Positions 1-6,613 of a stretch of 17,252 nucleotides of DNA are shown piece after piece (within the stretch, counting starts at the first letter, position 1; the number at the start of each line of letters is the position of its first letter). Source of the DNA: JBEKHI01 sp050012355 (lineage in GTDB: Bacteria; Actinomycetota; Actinomycetes; Streptosporangiales; Streptosporangiaceae); the NCBI GenBank assembly GCA_050012355.1, contig JBEKHI010000151.1, positions 1-17,252 of the forward strand. The letters are read 5' to 3'. A program made the translations under genes and the position numbers. The notes under the pieces are model-generated. The model saw only the letters and a program-made list of their open reading frames with translations. It had not been told where the DNA came from and did not search any database.

Positions 1-1
1 G

Positions 2-457
2 GAAAGCGCCGTTCCGGTGGTGACCGAGCTAGCGATGGGGACAGCTGACCCGGGCGACGCCCAGGTGCGCGTCAGGTGCGCGATTCAGGCGGCCCGGTTG
101 CGCCGACTGCTGGCCGAGGGCGATGAGGTGCCCGGATCGCTGGTGCATGAACTGCACGCGAGTGCCGATGTGGCCGAACGCCGCGGGGTCGCTGTCGAGA
201 TCGAGACGGCTGGGTCACTGCCGCAGGTGCCCGGCCCGGCCCGGCGGGTGATCACCGACGCAGCCATCGCGATCCTGACCGCCGCGCGCAGCAAGGCGCG
301 GATCACGCTGGCGGTGGTGACCGCCGGAGTCGCCGTCAGCTTCGTCGCTGATACCGGCGTGGTTGTCCGGCTGCCCGCCGCTGGTGAAGGGGTCGCTATC
401 GAACAACAGGAAGACGCGGGCATGCTCTGGGCGGAGGCGCGATGGAACAACACGTGA
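2..457 (+). CDS. Histidine-kinase-like protein, C-terminal part (5' end outside window)
   Basis: The frame is open from base 2 with no stop, so the gene very likely begins before the window; the GTG at 17 is only an internal possibility. The visible part looks like a DHp-end helix plus HATPase_c fold: a helical stretch (VRVRCAIQAARLRRLL), then PARRVITDAAIAILTAARS in the N-box position, then beta strands and a G1-like VADTG (about residues 110-114 counted from the GTG). The usual N-box Asn and the following His are absent, so ATP binding may be weak or lost. It ends in MLWAEARW, a C-terminal pattern I associate with actinomycete sensor proteins paired with NarL-type regulators. It overlaps the next gene by 16 bp in another frame, which implies translational coupling and a sensor/regulator pair. 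It could also be an anti-sigma-like or pseudokinase partner. Confidence 0.6.
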   Translation, partial: ESAVPVVTELAMGTADPGDAQVRVRCAIQAARLRRLLAEGDEVPGSLVHELHASADVAERRGVAVEIETAGSLPQVPGPARRVITDAAIAILTAARSKARITLAVVTAGVAVSFVADTGVVVRLPAAGEGVAIEQQEDAGMLWAEARWNNT

Positions 458-1149
458 CGGTGGCGATCATCGAAGACCATCCGGTCGTCACCGAGGGCGT
501 GGAATCCTGGATCCGGTCCGATCCCGGCCAGCGGGTGCGGCTGGTGCAGACGGCGCGCGACCTGTCCGGACTCGCCGCCGTGCCGTCGGCCGACGTGATC
601 ATCCTGGACCTGGAGCTGAACGGTGAGCTGGTCACCACGGAGATCCCCGGGCTGGTGGCGGCCGGATACCGGGTGGTGGCCTTCTCCGGGCACAGCGATC
701 CGGCGATCGTGATGGAAACGCTGGACAACGGCGCGCACGCCTACGTGTCCAAGGAGGAGGGCCGCGACCATCTGGTCGAGGCCGTGCTGGCGGCTGCCGC
801 CGACCGGCCGTACGTGACCCGGTCGCAGGCCAGGGCGATGCTCGCTGACGAGCGTCCGGCCCGGCCGGAGCTGTCCCAGCAGGAGCAGCAGGCACTGCTG
901 CTGTGGTTCCAGGGCATGTCGAAAGCCTCCGTCGGGCGGCGCATGTCGATCAGCGAGAACACGGTCCGGCAGTACATCAGCCGCGCGCGCGCCAAGTACG
1001 CGGCCACCGGGCGGACGGCACCGAGCAAGGACGCGCTGCTCGCCCGCGCGATCGAGGACGGCGTGATCAAACCGGCCGAGATCATGCCGTACAAGTCGTT
1101 CGCCCGCGCCGTGGACGACCGTCCCAGCTTGGGTGGCCCGGGCCACTAA
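442..1149 (+). CDS. NarL/FixJ-family response regulator
   Basis: This 235-residue cytoplasmic protein has a receiver domain followed by a LuxR-type helix-turn-helix, the usual size and order for the NarL/FixJ family. Receiver landmarks are the acidic pocket E11-D12, phospho-acceptor D56 in IILDLEL, a Ser in VVAFSGHS near residue 85 and Lys in YVSKEEG near residue 104. The DNA-binding part runs from about ELSQQEQQALLLWFQGMS through ISENTVRQYISRARAKY. The ATG at 442 lies inside the end of the upstream kinase-like gene, so the two are probably co-translated. It has a short tail after the HTH (VIKPAEIMPYKSFARAV...). The target is unknown. The receiver looks intact, whereas the partner kinase domain looks degenerate, so phosphorylation could come from elsewhere. 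Confidence 0.85.
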   Translation: MEQHVTVAIIEDHPVVTEGVESWIRSDPGQRVRLVQTARDLSGLAAVPSADVIILDLELNGELVTTEIPGLVAAGYRVVAFSGHSDPAIVMETLDNGAHAYVSKEEGRDHLVEAVLAAAADRPYVTRSQARAMLADERPARPELSQQEQQALLLWFQGMSKASVGRRMSISENTVRQYISRARAKYAATGRTAPSKDALLARAIEDGVIKPAEIMPYKSFARAVDDRPSLGGPGH

Positions 1150-1271
1150 TGGCTCAGGTCACCCAAGCTCCCCCCCAGCTACCCGAGGTGAGTCGGCCGC
1201 AAGCCGGCTCCCAGCTGCCGAACCGGGCGCCGCGGCTTCATCAGACTGCGGGCTGCCGCACGATTAGGATT

Positions 1272-1308
1272 CCCTATCGGGGCGACACTGTCATGACGCC
1301 CGATCGGG
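1272..1308. terminator. Imperfect hairpin between the regulator and the B3/B4 gene
   Basis: CCCTATCGGGGCG (1272-1284) can pair with CGCCCGATCGGG (1297-1308) across a 12-nt loop, with one mismatch and one bulged G. There is no T-tract after it. It lies 120 bp after the regulator stop and about 80 bp before the next likely start. It could be a U-less actinobacterial terminator or a leader structure for the next gene. The rest of 1150-1385 shows no gene I can support. Confidence 0.3.
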
Positions 1309-1385
1309 TAACACGGCGTGATGGCCGCGCGGGCCTGGTCCGAGTGCGCCGTGGCTGGCTCGAAGCGGGCACTACGCTTGGGCGG

Positions 1386-2075
1386 GTGACTGAACTACGC
1401 GTAGCCGACGCCGTCGGCGCGGCGTTTCCCGGCTACCTGATCGCCGCGGTGATAGCTACCGGCCTCGATGGAAAGACGCCCTGGCCCGAGGCCGACGCCG
1501 GGCTCGCCGCCCTGGAGTCCGACCCGCCGCCGGAGGAGCACCCGCACATCGACTCATGGCGTGACGCCTACCGCGGATTCGGCACCAACCCGAAACGGCA
1601 GCGTCCCAGTGTCGACGCGCTGCGCCGCCGCCTGGCGCGCAACGGCAAGCTGCCGCGGATCACGCCGCTGGTCGACGCTTACAACGTGGTCTCGGCCGCG
1701 CACGCTGTCCCGGCGGGAGCGTTCGACCTGGACGCGGTCGCTGGCGATATCGAGGTGCGGTTCGCGGCTGGCGACGAGTCGTTCACCCCGCTTGGCGAGC
1801 CGGACGTCAGCGAGACGCCACGCGCGGGCGAGGTCATCTACCACGACGCCAGCAGCGTCCTGACCCGGCACTGGAATCACCGCGACGCCGACCGCACCAA
1901 GGTGACCGAGGCCAGCACCGACGTGGTGTTCCTGCTCGAGACGACGGACTCGGCCACGTTCGGCGACCTGGTGCGGGAGTCCGCCGCTGACCTAGCGGAC
2001 CGGCTGCGGACGCGCGCGGACTCGGTGACCACGCACTGGCTCACCCCGGACTCGCCCGCGGCCAAGCTGATCTGA
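1386..2075 (+). CDS. B3/B4 domain protein (free-standing PheRS-beta-like editing domain)
   Basis: The GTG at 1386 gives 229 residues, which matches the usual length of stand-alone B3/B4 proteins. The frame is open far upstream (past 903), but that part runs over the regulator gene in another frame and looks non-coding. Family landmarks are WRDAYRGFGTNPKRQRPSVDALRRR, then LPRITPLVDAYNVVSAAHAVPAGAFDLD, then GEVIYHD and a late TEASTDVVFLLE strand. The B3/B4 fold is the tRNA editing domain of bacterial phenylalanyl-tRNA synthetase beta, which hydrolyses mis-charged Tyr-tRNA. Free copies are widespread in bacteria and are thought to edit in trans or act on amino-acid-like substrates; the substrate here cannot be told from sequence. 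An alternative ATG at 1293 would add a basic, low-complexity leader without family similarity, so I prefer the GTG. The gene converges on the minus-strand kinase operon. Confidence 0.85.
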   Translation: MTELRVADAVGAAFPGYLIAAVIATGLDGKTPWPEADAGLAALESDPPPEEHPHIDSWRDAYRGFGTNPKRQRPSVDALRRRLARNGKLPRITPLVDAYNVVSAAHAVPAGAFDLDAVAGDIEVRFAAGDESFTPLGEPDVSETPRAGEVIYHDASSVLTRHWNHRDADRTKVTEASTDVVFLLETTDSATFGDLVRESAADLADRLRTRADSVTTHWLTPDSPAAKLI

Positions 2076-2085
2076 CCCAGCGGCG

Positions 2086-2141
2086 GGGCATCGATGACTC
2101 ATCGCTGCCCCTAGAAGGGCGTCGATGACTCATCGCTGCCC
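2086..2141. repeat. Two tandem copies of a 25-bp near-palindrome
   Basis: Copy 1 is 2086-2110 and copy 2 is 2117-2141, separated by 6 bp and differing at one base (A/G at repeat position 5). Each unit is itself almost palindromic: GGGCATCGATGA - C - TCATCGCTGCCC, with one mismatch in copy 1 and a mismatch plus a G-T wobble in copy 2. The first begins 10 bp after the stop of the B3/B4 gene. The position between converging genes suggests a duplicated transcription terminator, but a tandem operator is also possible. Confidence 0.75.
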
Positions 2142-2165
2142 TTGACGACAACCAATGCGGAGGAT

Positions 2166-2203
2166 GCCATAACGACGGTTGATTAATCCACCGTCGTTAT
2201 GGC
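2166..2203. terminator. 38-bp palindrome, likely bidirectional terminator
   Basis: GCCATAACGACGGT (2166-2179) pairs perfectly with ACCGTCGTTATGGC (2190-2203). After one T-C mismatch the centre GATTAATC is itself palindromic, so 18 of 19 base pairs match over the whole 38 bp with essentially no loop. It lies 90 bp past the B3/B4 stop and 20 bp from the end of the minus-strand lipoprotein remnant, so it faces transcripts from both sides. No long T-run follows. As DNA the symmetric structure could also be a dimer-protein binding site. Confidence 0.6.
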
Positions 2204-2223
2204 CAAATCTGTTTGTCGCATCG

Positions 2224-2711
2224 TCAGCTGGGCTTTAGGTCGCTCGCGGGAACGGTGGCGGCCTGTGACGCGGACGGGAGTTGCGTGCTCACCGGCTGAT
2301 CGATGCTGGTTACCCGCATCGATATCGTCTCGGTGATCGAGCTGCCGTTCTCCTTCATGATCAGCTCGCGGACGCGGTGCTGACCTGGGACCGCTCGGCC
2401 GCCGGGATGCGTCGCAGTGCCGTCGTCATCGAGATGGTACCGGTGTACTCGGTTACCGGAACACCGTCGATCACGCTGGTCCCGACGGTGCGCACGTTGC
2501 TCGCCCCGGCCAGGAACTCGGCCTGGGTGGTTGGTTCGCTGCTGCTCGCCTGCTGGACCAGCTGGCCCACGTTCACCCCGCCGGTCAGGCCGCTGAGCTC
2601 ACTGAACGGCAGCTTCAGCCATTGCTTGCCCGTCATCTGCGACAGCTCGTGCAACCGCAGGTAAAGCGTGGACGGGGTAGGACGCCGCGGCCGCGCGGTG
2701 GTTGCGGTGAA
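2224..2711 (-). pseudogene. LppX/LprAFG-like secreted lipoprotein remnant (5' truncated, frameshifted)
   Basis: The minus strand carries two adjacent pieces of one protein in different frames. Piece one reads LYLRLHELSQMTGKQW, LKLPFSELSGLTG, VQQASSSEPTTQ, then DGVPVTEYTGTISMTTALRRIP, and hits a stop at 2361-2363. Piece two is shifted by one frame: LIMKENGSSITETISMRVTS, then STQLPSASQAATVP, ending in PS and a stop at 2224-2226. Together they match the C-terminal two-thirds of actinobacterial LppX/LprAFG-like (LolA-fold) lipoproteins. The signal peptide, lipobox and first strands are missing, and about 20 residues are missing between the pieces. The remnant begins in the same frame directly after the stop of the upstream response regulator; homology seems to start near 2672, so the front of the gene was deleted. 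It is almost certainly not functional. Confidence 0.7.
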
Positions 2712-3356
2712 TTAACCGGTGAGTCCGGTTCGCCACGCCCAGGCGGCTATCTCGACCCGGTTACGGACACCGAGCTTGTTCTGGATGCTGGCGAGATGGC
2801 TCTTGACCGTGCTGAGCGAGATGAAGAGCTCGGCGGCGATCTCGGTGTTGGTGCGCCCGCTGGCGATGGACCTGACCACGTCGATCTCGCGGCCGGACAG
2901 CGTCGCGGTGCCGGGCCGCGAAGTCTGAGCGGGAGCGAGCCGCTGCAGCAGGCGGAGCGTGACCTGGGGTGAGATGAGGGCGTCACCGGCATGGGCGGCG
3001 CGGACCGCCTCGACCAGCAGGGCCGGGCTGGCGCCCTTGAGCACGAAACCGACCGCGCCCGCCCGCAGCGCGCCGTAGACGTATTCGTCGAGGTCGAAGG
3101 TGGTGACGATGACGACTCGGAGCGGGTCGGCGACGCCGGGCCCGGCGATCGCCTTGGTGACCTGGATGCCGTCCAGGCCGGGCATCCGGATGTCGACGAG
3201 GGAAACGTCGGGCCGGAACTGGCGGGCGAGCCGGATGGTCTCGGGGCCGTCGGCGGCTTCGCCGACCACGCTGATCTCGGGCTGGTCCTCGAGTATCAGC
3301 CGCAGCCCGCTGCGGATCATGGCCTGATCGTCAGCGAGCAAGACGCGGATGGTCAT
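2712..3356 (-). CDS. NarL/FixJ-family response regulator of the ABC-transporter-linked pair
   Basis: The protein has 214 residues: a receiver domain (about 1-120) and a LuxR-type HTH (about 148-205). Receiver landmarks are D9-D10 in LLADDQAMIRSGL, phospho-acceptor D55 in LVDIRMPGLDG, Thr in VIVTTFDLDEYVYGAL and Lys in GFVLKGASP. The HTH reads LSGREIDVVRSIASGRTNTEIAAELFISLSTVKSHLASI in sections, the standard NarL form. The ATG at 3354-3356 overlaps the stop of the upstream kinase gene as ATGA, so the two are translationally coupled. As in similar DesK-like systems next to ABC exporters, it probably controls the divergent transporter operon at 4633 and its own operon. That is inference from gene order and the repeated half-sites in the spacer. 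Confidence 0.92.
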   Translation of the reverse strand: MTIRVLLADDQAMIRSGLRLILEDQPEISVVGEAADGPETIRLARQFRPDVSLVDIRMPGLDGIQVTKAIAGPGVADPLRVVIVTTFDLDEYVYGALRAGAVGFVLKGASPALLVEAVRAAHAGDALISPQVTLRLLQRLAPAQTSRPGTATLSGREIDVVRSIASGRTNTEIAAELFISLSTVKSHLASIQNKLGVRNRVEIAAWAWRTGLTG

Positions 3357-4513
3357 CTGCCGCTTCCGGCGCTTCCGGCGCTTCCGGCGGGCAGCGGCAC
3401 CGTGGCCCGCACCGCCCAGCCGCCGTCCGGGTCCGGCCCGGCGAGCAGCGTCCCGCTCAGCGCGTCGACCCGTTCGCGCATGCCGGCCAGTCCGTAACCG
3501 CCGTCGGCGGCGAACCAGGACGAGATGGCCGGGCCGTCGTTGGTGACCTCGATGCTGACCCCGCTGGGGACAGCGGCGATGCTGACCGCCACGTTCGCCG
3601 CGCCGGGGGCGTGGATGACGATGTTGGTCAGCGACTCTTGGACGATCCGGTAGACGGTGGTCGCGACCTCGGGCGGCCACGGCGGCTGGTCAGCGTCGGG
3701 GAGGCTGAGCTGGACGGCGCGGCCATGACCGGCGAACCGGCCGACCAGGTCGCTGAGCTGTTCCGGCGCGGGAGCGAGGCCGACCGCGTCGTCGAGGTCC
3801 CGGAGCAGGCTGACCACCCGGCGCATGGCCGCTAGGGCGTCGTTGCCGGCCGACTCGATGCTGGCCAACGTGTCCGGCAGCGTGTCGGGTCGCTTGGCCG
3901 CGACGAGCTGGGCGGCCTGCGCTTGGACGACGACGCCGGCGATGTGATGGGCGACGACGTCGTGCAGTTCGCGGGCTAGCTCCAGCCGTTCGTCGCGGCG
4001 GACGTCGTCGAAGGCCAGCCGGCGGCGGGCATCGCCCAGGCGCAGCCACACCCCGATGACGAGGGCGCCGCCCCAGGCCAGCACGCCGAGGAACGCCAAC
4101 GGCACGATGTACTCCCGGCGGACGTCACCCCGGCCAGCCACTAGCACCGCGACCCCGGCGACCGCGATGATCACGGCCGGGCGGGCGACGGCGGTCCTGA
4201 TCGCGGCGGCCCCCAGCACCAGCAGGCCGAGGGACGCGGCGACCCCCGGCTGCGACGGTAGCCGGAACACGTCGCTCGCGACGGCCGCCAGCCCGCCCAC
4301 CGCTAGGCCGGCCGCGGCGGCCAGTATCCGGTTCCGGCCGCGGAACACGGCCACCGTACAGACGACCGCACCGACGGCCAGCTCGAAACCCCAGCCGCCA
4401 TTGTGGTGGGCGGTCATCGCGGTGTCGGCGGCGAGGACGGCGCCGAGCACGAGGGCCAGCGCCGCGTTGGCCGCGGTCTCGGTCCGGGCGGCGAGCCGGC
4501 GCGTCACGTTCAC
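3353..4513 (-). CDS. DesK/NarX-like sensor histidine kinase (HisKA_3)
   Basis: This is a 386-residue membrane sensor. The first 156 residues hold about six hydrophobic segments (near 15-32, 43-56, 63-79, 92-108, 111-127, 136-156) with short loops and no large extracellular domain, suggesting that it senses within the membrane. The HisKA_3 dimerisation/phospho-acceptor motif is LARELHDVVAHHIAGVV, with His184. A HATPase_c domain follows, with N-box VYRIVQESLTNIVIHAPG (Asn present), a G1-like EVTNDGPA and a G2 motif GGYGLAGMRERV. The start is GTG 4513; the preceding TGGGGTCC is a poor ribosome site, so translation may be weak or leaderless. The C-terminus ends in a run of AGS units made by a 9-bp tandem repeat. 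It is the first gene of the operon, coupled to the regulator. Confidence 0.92.
   Translation of the reverse strand: MNVTRRLAARTETAANAALALVLGAVLAADTAMTAHHNGGWGFELAVGAVVCTVAVFRGRNRILAAAAGLAVGGLAAVASDVFRLPSQPGVAASLGLLVLGAAAIRTAVARPAVIIAVAGVAVLVAGRGDVRREYIVPLAFLGVLAWGGALVIGVWLRLGDARRRLAFDDVRRDERLELARELHDVVAHHIAGVVVQAQAAQLVAAKRPDTLPDTLASIESAGNDALAAMRRVVSLLRDLDDAVGLAPAPEQLSDLVGRFAGHGRAVQLSLPDADQPPWPPEVATTVYRIVQESLTNIVIHAPGAANVAVSIAAVPSGVSIEVTNDGPAISSWFAADGGYGLAGMRERVDALSGTLLAGPDPDGGWAVRATVPLPAGSAGSAGSGR
3361..3387. repeat. 9-bp tandem repeat, three units, in the kinase C-terminus
   Basis: The unit CGCTTCCGG is repeated exactly three times. In the minus-strand kinase frame it encodes the end of PAGSAGSAGSGR. 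The length is a multiple of three, so copy-number change would not break the frame, but it is only a few codons before the ATGA coupling site. Confidence 0.9.
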
Positions 4514-4550
4514 GGACCCCAGCGTACGCAGCGCGACCGGATAGCGAACC

Positions 4551-4595
4551 AGCCGAAAGTACGATCCTGACCAGCCGGAACCGTACTTCCGGCTG
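4551..4595. promoter_or_regulatory. Candidate operator: three AGCCGGAA-type half-sites in the divergent spacer
   Basis: CAGCCGGAA (4572-4580) and TTCCGGCTG (4587-4595) form a perfect 9-bp inverted repeat around CCGTAC. A further half-site, AGCCGAAAGTACG (4551-4563), matches the reverse complement of CGTACTTCCGGCT (4582-4594) at 12 of 13 positions. The first and second half-sites are in the same orientation, 23 bp apart. The cluster fills the spacer between the minus-strand kinase start (4513) and the plus-strand ATPase start (4612-4633). NarL-type dimers typically bind paired half-sites, so this is the best candidate for regulator binding. It lies close to the ATPase start, so the transcript leader there must be short. 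Confidence 0.55.
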
Positions 4596-4632
4596 ATGCG
4601 CGGTCAACCTGGTGTCGCCGATGCTGGCCGTC

Positions 4633-5553
4633 ATGACACCGATGATCGAGACCCGCGGCCTGACCAAACGACATGGCCAGCGCACCGCGGTCGCAGACGT
4701 GGACCTGAGCGTGCCGGCCGGCAGCGCGTTCGGGTTCCTTGGCCACAACGGGGCCGGCAAGACGACGCTGATCCGCATGCTGCTCGGCCTCACCAAGCCC
4801 GACGCCGGCACGATCCAGATCGGCGGCCTGCCGCTGGCTTCGCATCGCGAGGAGATCCTGGCGCGCGTCGGCGCCATCGTCGAGGAGCCTCGCTTCCATA
4901 ACCACCTCACCGGCCGGGAGAACCTCCGGGTGATCACGGCCGCCCGGGGACCGCGTTCGGCGGGGCGTCTCGAGTCGGCATTGCAGCGGGTCGGGCTCGC
5001 GGACCGGGCGGGGGACCGGGTGGGCACCTACTCGCAGGGGATGCGGCAGCGGCTGGGCATCGCCCGCTGCCTGCTGGCCGACCCATCGCTGATCATCCTG
5101 GACGAGCCGATGAACGGGCTCGACCCGGGCGGCATCCTGGCGATGCGGGGGCTGATCGCCGACCTGGTCGCCGAGGGACGGACCGTGTTCATCTCCTCCC
5201 ACCTGCTGGACGAGATCGAGAAGACCTGCCACGCGGCGGCGGTCATCGACCGCGGACGGCTCATCGCGCAGGGACCGATCGAGGAGCTGATGGGCGAATC
5301 CCGCATCCAGTACGACCTGACCTGTGACAACCCGCGGGCCGTGCTGGCGTTGCTGGCCAAGCACCCGGGCGTCGTCGACGCGCACGAGATCCGCGACGGT
5401 GTGCGTGTCACCCTGACCGATCCTTCGGCGGTCAGCGTCATTACCGGCCAGCTCATCGCCGCCGGCGTCACTGTGTCCGGCTTCGCGCCGGTCCGCTCAT
5501 CGCTGGAAGAGCGCTTCCTGCGTACCACCTCACGAGTTGGAGACCGCTCATGA
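4633..5553 (+). CDS. ABC transporter ATP-binding protein (drug/lantibiotic-export type)
   Basis: The ATPase is a single nucleotide-binding domain of the BcrA/DrrA-like export class. Counted from ATG 4633 (306 residues), Walker A is G37-HNGAGKT-44, the signature is YSQGMRQRLGIARCL (133 onward, variant of LSGGQ), Walker B is LIILDEP with D157-E158, followed by MNGLDPGG, and the switch His is H190 in SSHLL. A C-terminal extension of about 90 residues ends in SLEERFLRTT, typical of DrrA/BcrA-like subunits. Start choice is uncertain: GTG 4612, ATG 4621, ATG 4633 and ATG 4642 are in frame and none has a clear ribosome site; the conserved IETRGLTKRHG begins right after 4642. Its stop overlaps the permease start as ATGA, so the two form one complex. 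It is divergent from the kinase/regulator operon, which probably controls it. Confidence 0.93.
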   Translation: MTPMIETRGLTKRHGQRTAVADVDLSVPAGSAFGFLGHNGAGKTTLIRMLLGLTKPDAGTIQIGGLPLASHREEILARVGAIVEEPRFHNHLTGRENLRVITAARGPRSAGRLESALQRVGLADRAGDRVGTYSQGMRQRLGIARCLLADPSLIILDEPMNGLDPGGILAMRGLIADLVAEGRTVFISSHLLDEIEKTCHAAAVIDRGRLIAQGPIEELMGESRIQYDLTCDNPRAVLALLAKHPGVVDAHEIRDGVRVTLTDPSAVSVITGQLIAAGVTVSGFAPVRSSLEERFLRTTSRVGDRS

Positions 5554-6323
5554 TCGCCGCCGACATCCTCAAGCTGCGCCGGCACCGGCCCACGATGGCC
5601 ACCGCGGCCGTGCTCTCGATCGGGATCACCGCGCTTTACCTGGCCGTCATCGTGGCCCGGCATAACGGTCAGCTCCCGGGTACCCAGATCCTCGCGGACG
5701 GCACGTCGCTGATGGGCCTCTATTTCGGGTCGTTCGCGGCCATCCTCATCGGCACCGAAGCCGGGACCATCGACCTGGCCAGCGGCGTGTTCCGCGATCT
5801 GGCCGCCACCGGCCGGTCCCGCGCCACGCTGTTCCTCACCCGCGTTCCCGCCGCGGTCGCGGTGGCGCTGGTGTTCACCCTGAGCGGGTTCCTGCTCACG
5901 GTCGCCGCCGCGTTCGCGTTCCACGGCTCCGCGCCCGCACCCGGTGCGAGCCTGATCTTCGAGTCCGCCGGCTGGGTCGTGCTGGCCACCGCGGTTGTCA
6001 CGACGCTCGCAGTGGGCGTCGGCTCGTTCACCGGCTCCCGGCCGATCACCCTCATCCTGATCATCGGGTGGGAGACAATCGCCACCGGCATCGTCTACCT
6101 GGCGGCTTTTCTGGGTGCGGCGCGTGACCTGGTGCTGCTGATCGCGTTGTCCCGGCTGCTTCCAGAACCGGCCATCGGCACCCGCGCCCACCCCGGGTCC
6201 ACCAACGCCCTGAACAACTACAAGCTCCCGATGCCCGCCGCCGTCGCGGTACTCGTCATCCTCGCCTGGGTGCTCATCCCCGTCGCCGTCGGCGTCTGGC
6301 GAACAATGACCAGGGACGCGTGA
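5550..6323 (+). CDS. ABC transporter permease (ABC-2-like)
   Basis: This 257-residue integral membrane protein starts at the ATG that overlaps the ATPase stop by 4 bp. About six hydrophobic segments can be seen (near 17-36, 53-69, 100-124, 140-160, 165-190, 229-250), the normal six-helix plan of ABC-2 type export permeases. The first residues MIAADILKLRRHRP are a typical cytoplasmic elbow. GTEAGTIDLASGVFRDLAATGRSR between helices 2 and 3 is the loop that usually contacts the ATPase. The substrate is unknown; DesK-like kinase plus regulator plus two-gene exporter is a common arrangement for resistance to membrane-active compounds or lipid export. The next base pairs downstream enter a repeat-rich spacer. 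Confidence 0.9.
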   Translation: MIAADILKLRRHRPTMATAAVLSIGITALYLAVIVARHNGQLPGTQILADGTSLMGLYFGSFAAILIGTEAGTIDLASGVFRDLAATGRSRATLFLTRVPAAVAVALVFTLSGFLLTVAAAFAFHGSAPAPGASLIFESAGWVVLATAVVTTLAVGVGSFTGSRPITLILIIGWETIATGIVYLAAFLGAARDLVLLIALSRLLPEPAIGTRAHPGSTNALNNYKLPMPAAVAVLVILAWVLIPVAVGVWRTMTRDA

Positions 6324-6359
6324 CCTTGCCCTGCGGGGCTCCGCGACCCTTACGCGACC

Positions 6360-6375
6360 TGATAACAGCAAGAAG
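6360..6375 (+). repeat. 16-bp dispersed repeat, copy 1
   Basis: Sequence TGATAACAGCAAGAAG, 36 bp after the permease stop. It is identical to copies at 6569-6584 and 7137-7152, all in the same orientation. Copies 1 and 2 also share the next two bases (CG). It has no internal symmetry. Confidence 0.95.
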
Positions 6376-6476
6376 CGTCGTAGTGGCGAGCTGCCGGTCG
6401 CGGGGGAGCGGGGTGGGTGATGCTACTGATACTAGTGGTGCTCATAAGCACGGTGAAGCCGCCTGTCCGCGGGTGG

Positions 6477-6540
6477 CGTTGCTGGTCGGTGCTGCACTAC
6501 CCGCACTCTTAAAGGGGTATTGCAGCACCGACCAGCAACG
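6477..6540. repeat. Very strong hairpin: 20-bp perfect inverted repeat
   Basis: CGTTGCTGGTCGGTGCTGCA (6477-6496) is the exact reverse complement of 6521-6540. After one C-T mismatch, TACCC (6498-6502) also pairs with GGGTA (6515-6519), giving about 25 pairs of 26 around a 12-nt loop (6503-6514). No T-tract follows. It lies between repeat copies 1 and 2. It faces the end of the exporter operon and the end of the minus-strand gene at 6614, so a bidirectional terminator is the simple reading. The arm length is more than a terminator needs; a small mobile or structured-RNA element is possible. Confidence 0.85.
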
Positions 6541-6568
6541 GTCCGCTGCCGCGCACTCAACAAGCGGT

Positions 6569-6584
6569 TGATAACAGCAAGAAG
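6569..6584 (+). repeat. 16-bp dispersed repeat, copy 2
   Basis: Exact copy of TGATAACAGCAAGAAG, 209 bp from copy 1 and 28 bp past the right arm of the hairpin. It lies 29 bp beyond the stop of the minus-strand gene at 6614-7036, so that gene is bracketed by copies 2 and 3. Confidence 0.95.
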
Positions 6585-6613
6585 CGGTGGCGCGGGCTCT
6601 CGGGCCGGGCTGA

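Noticed and set aside
903..1385. Upstream extension of the B3/B4 reading frame
   Set aside because: It covers the 3' half of the response regulator in another frame, has a low-complexity composition, and the conserved domain starts only after the GTG at 1386.
6320..6571. 83-codon plus-strand frame overlapping the permease stop
   Set aside because: It runs through the repeat and the hairpin arms, has no recognisable pattern, and its composition looks random.
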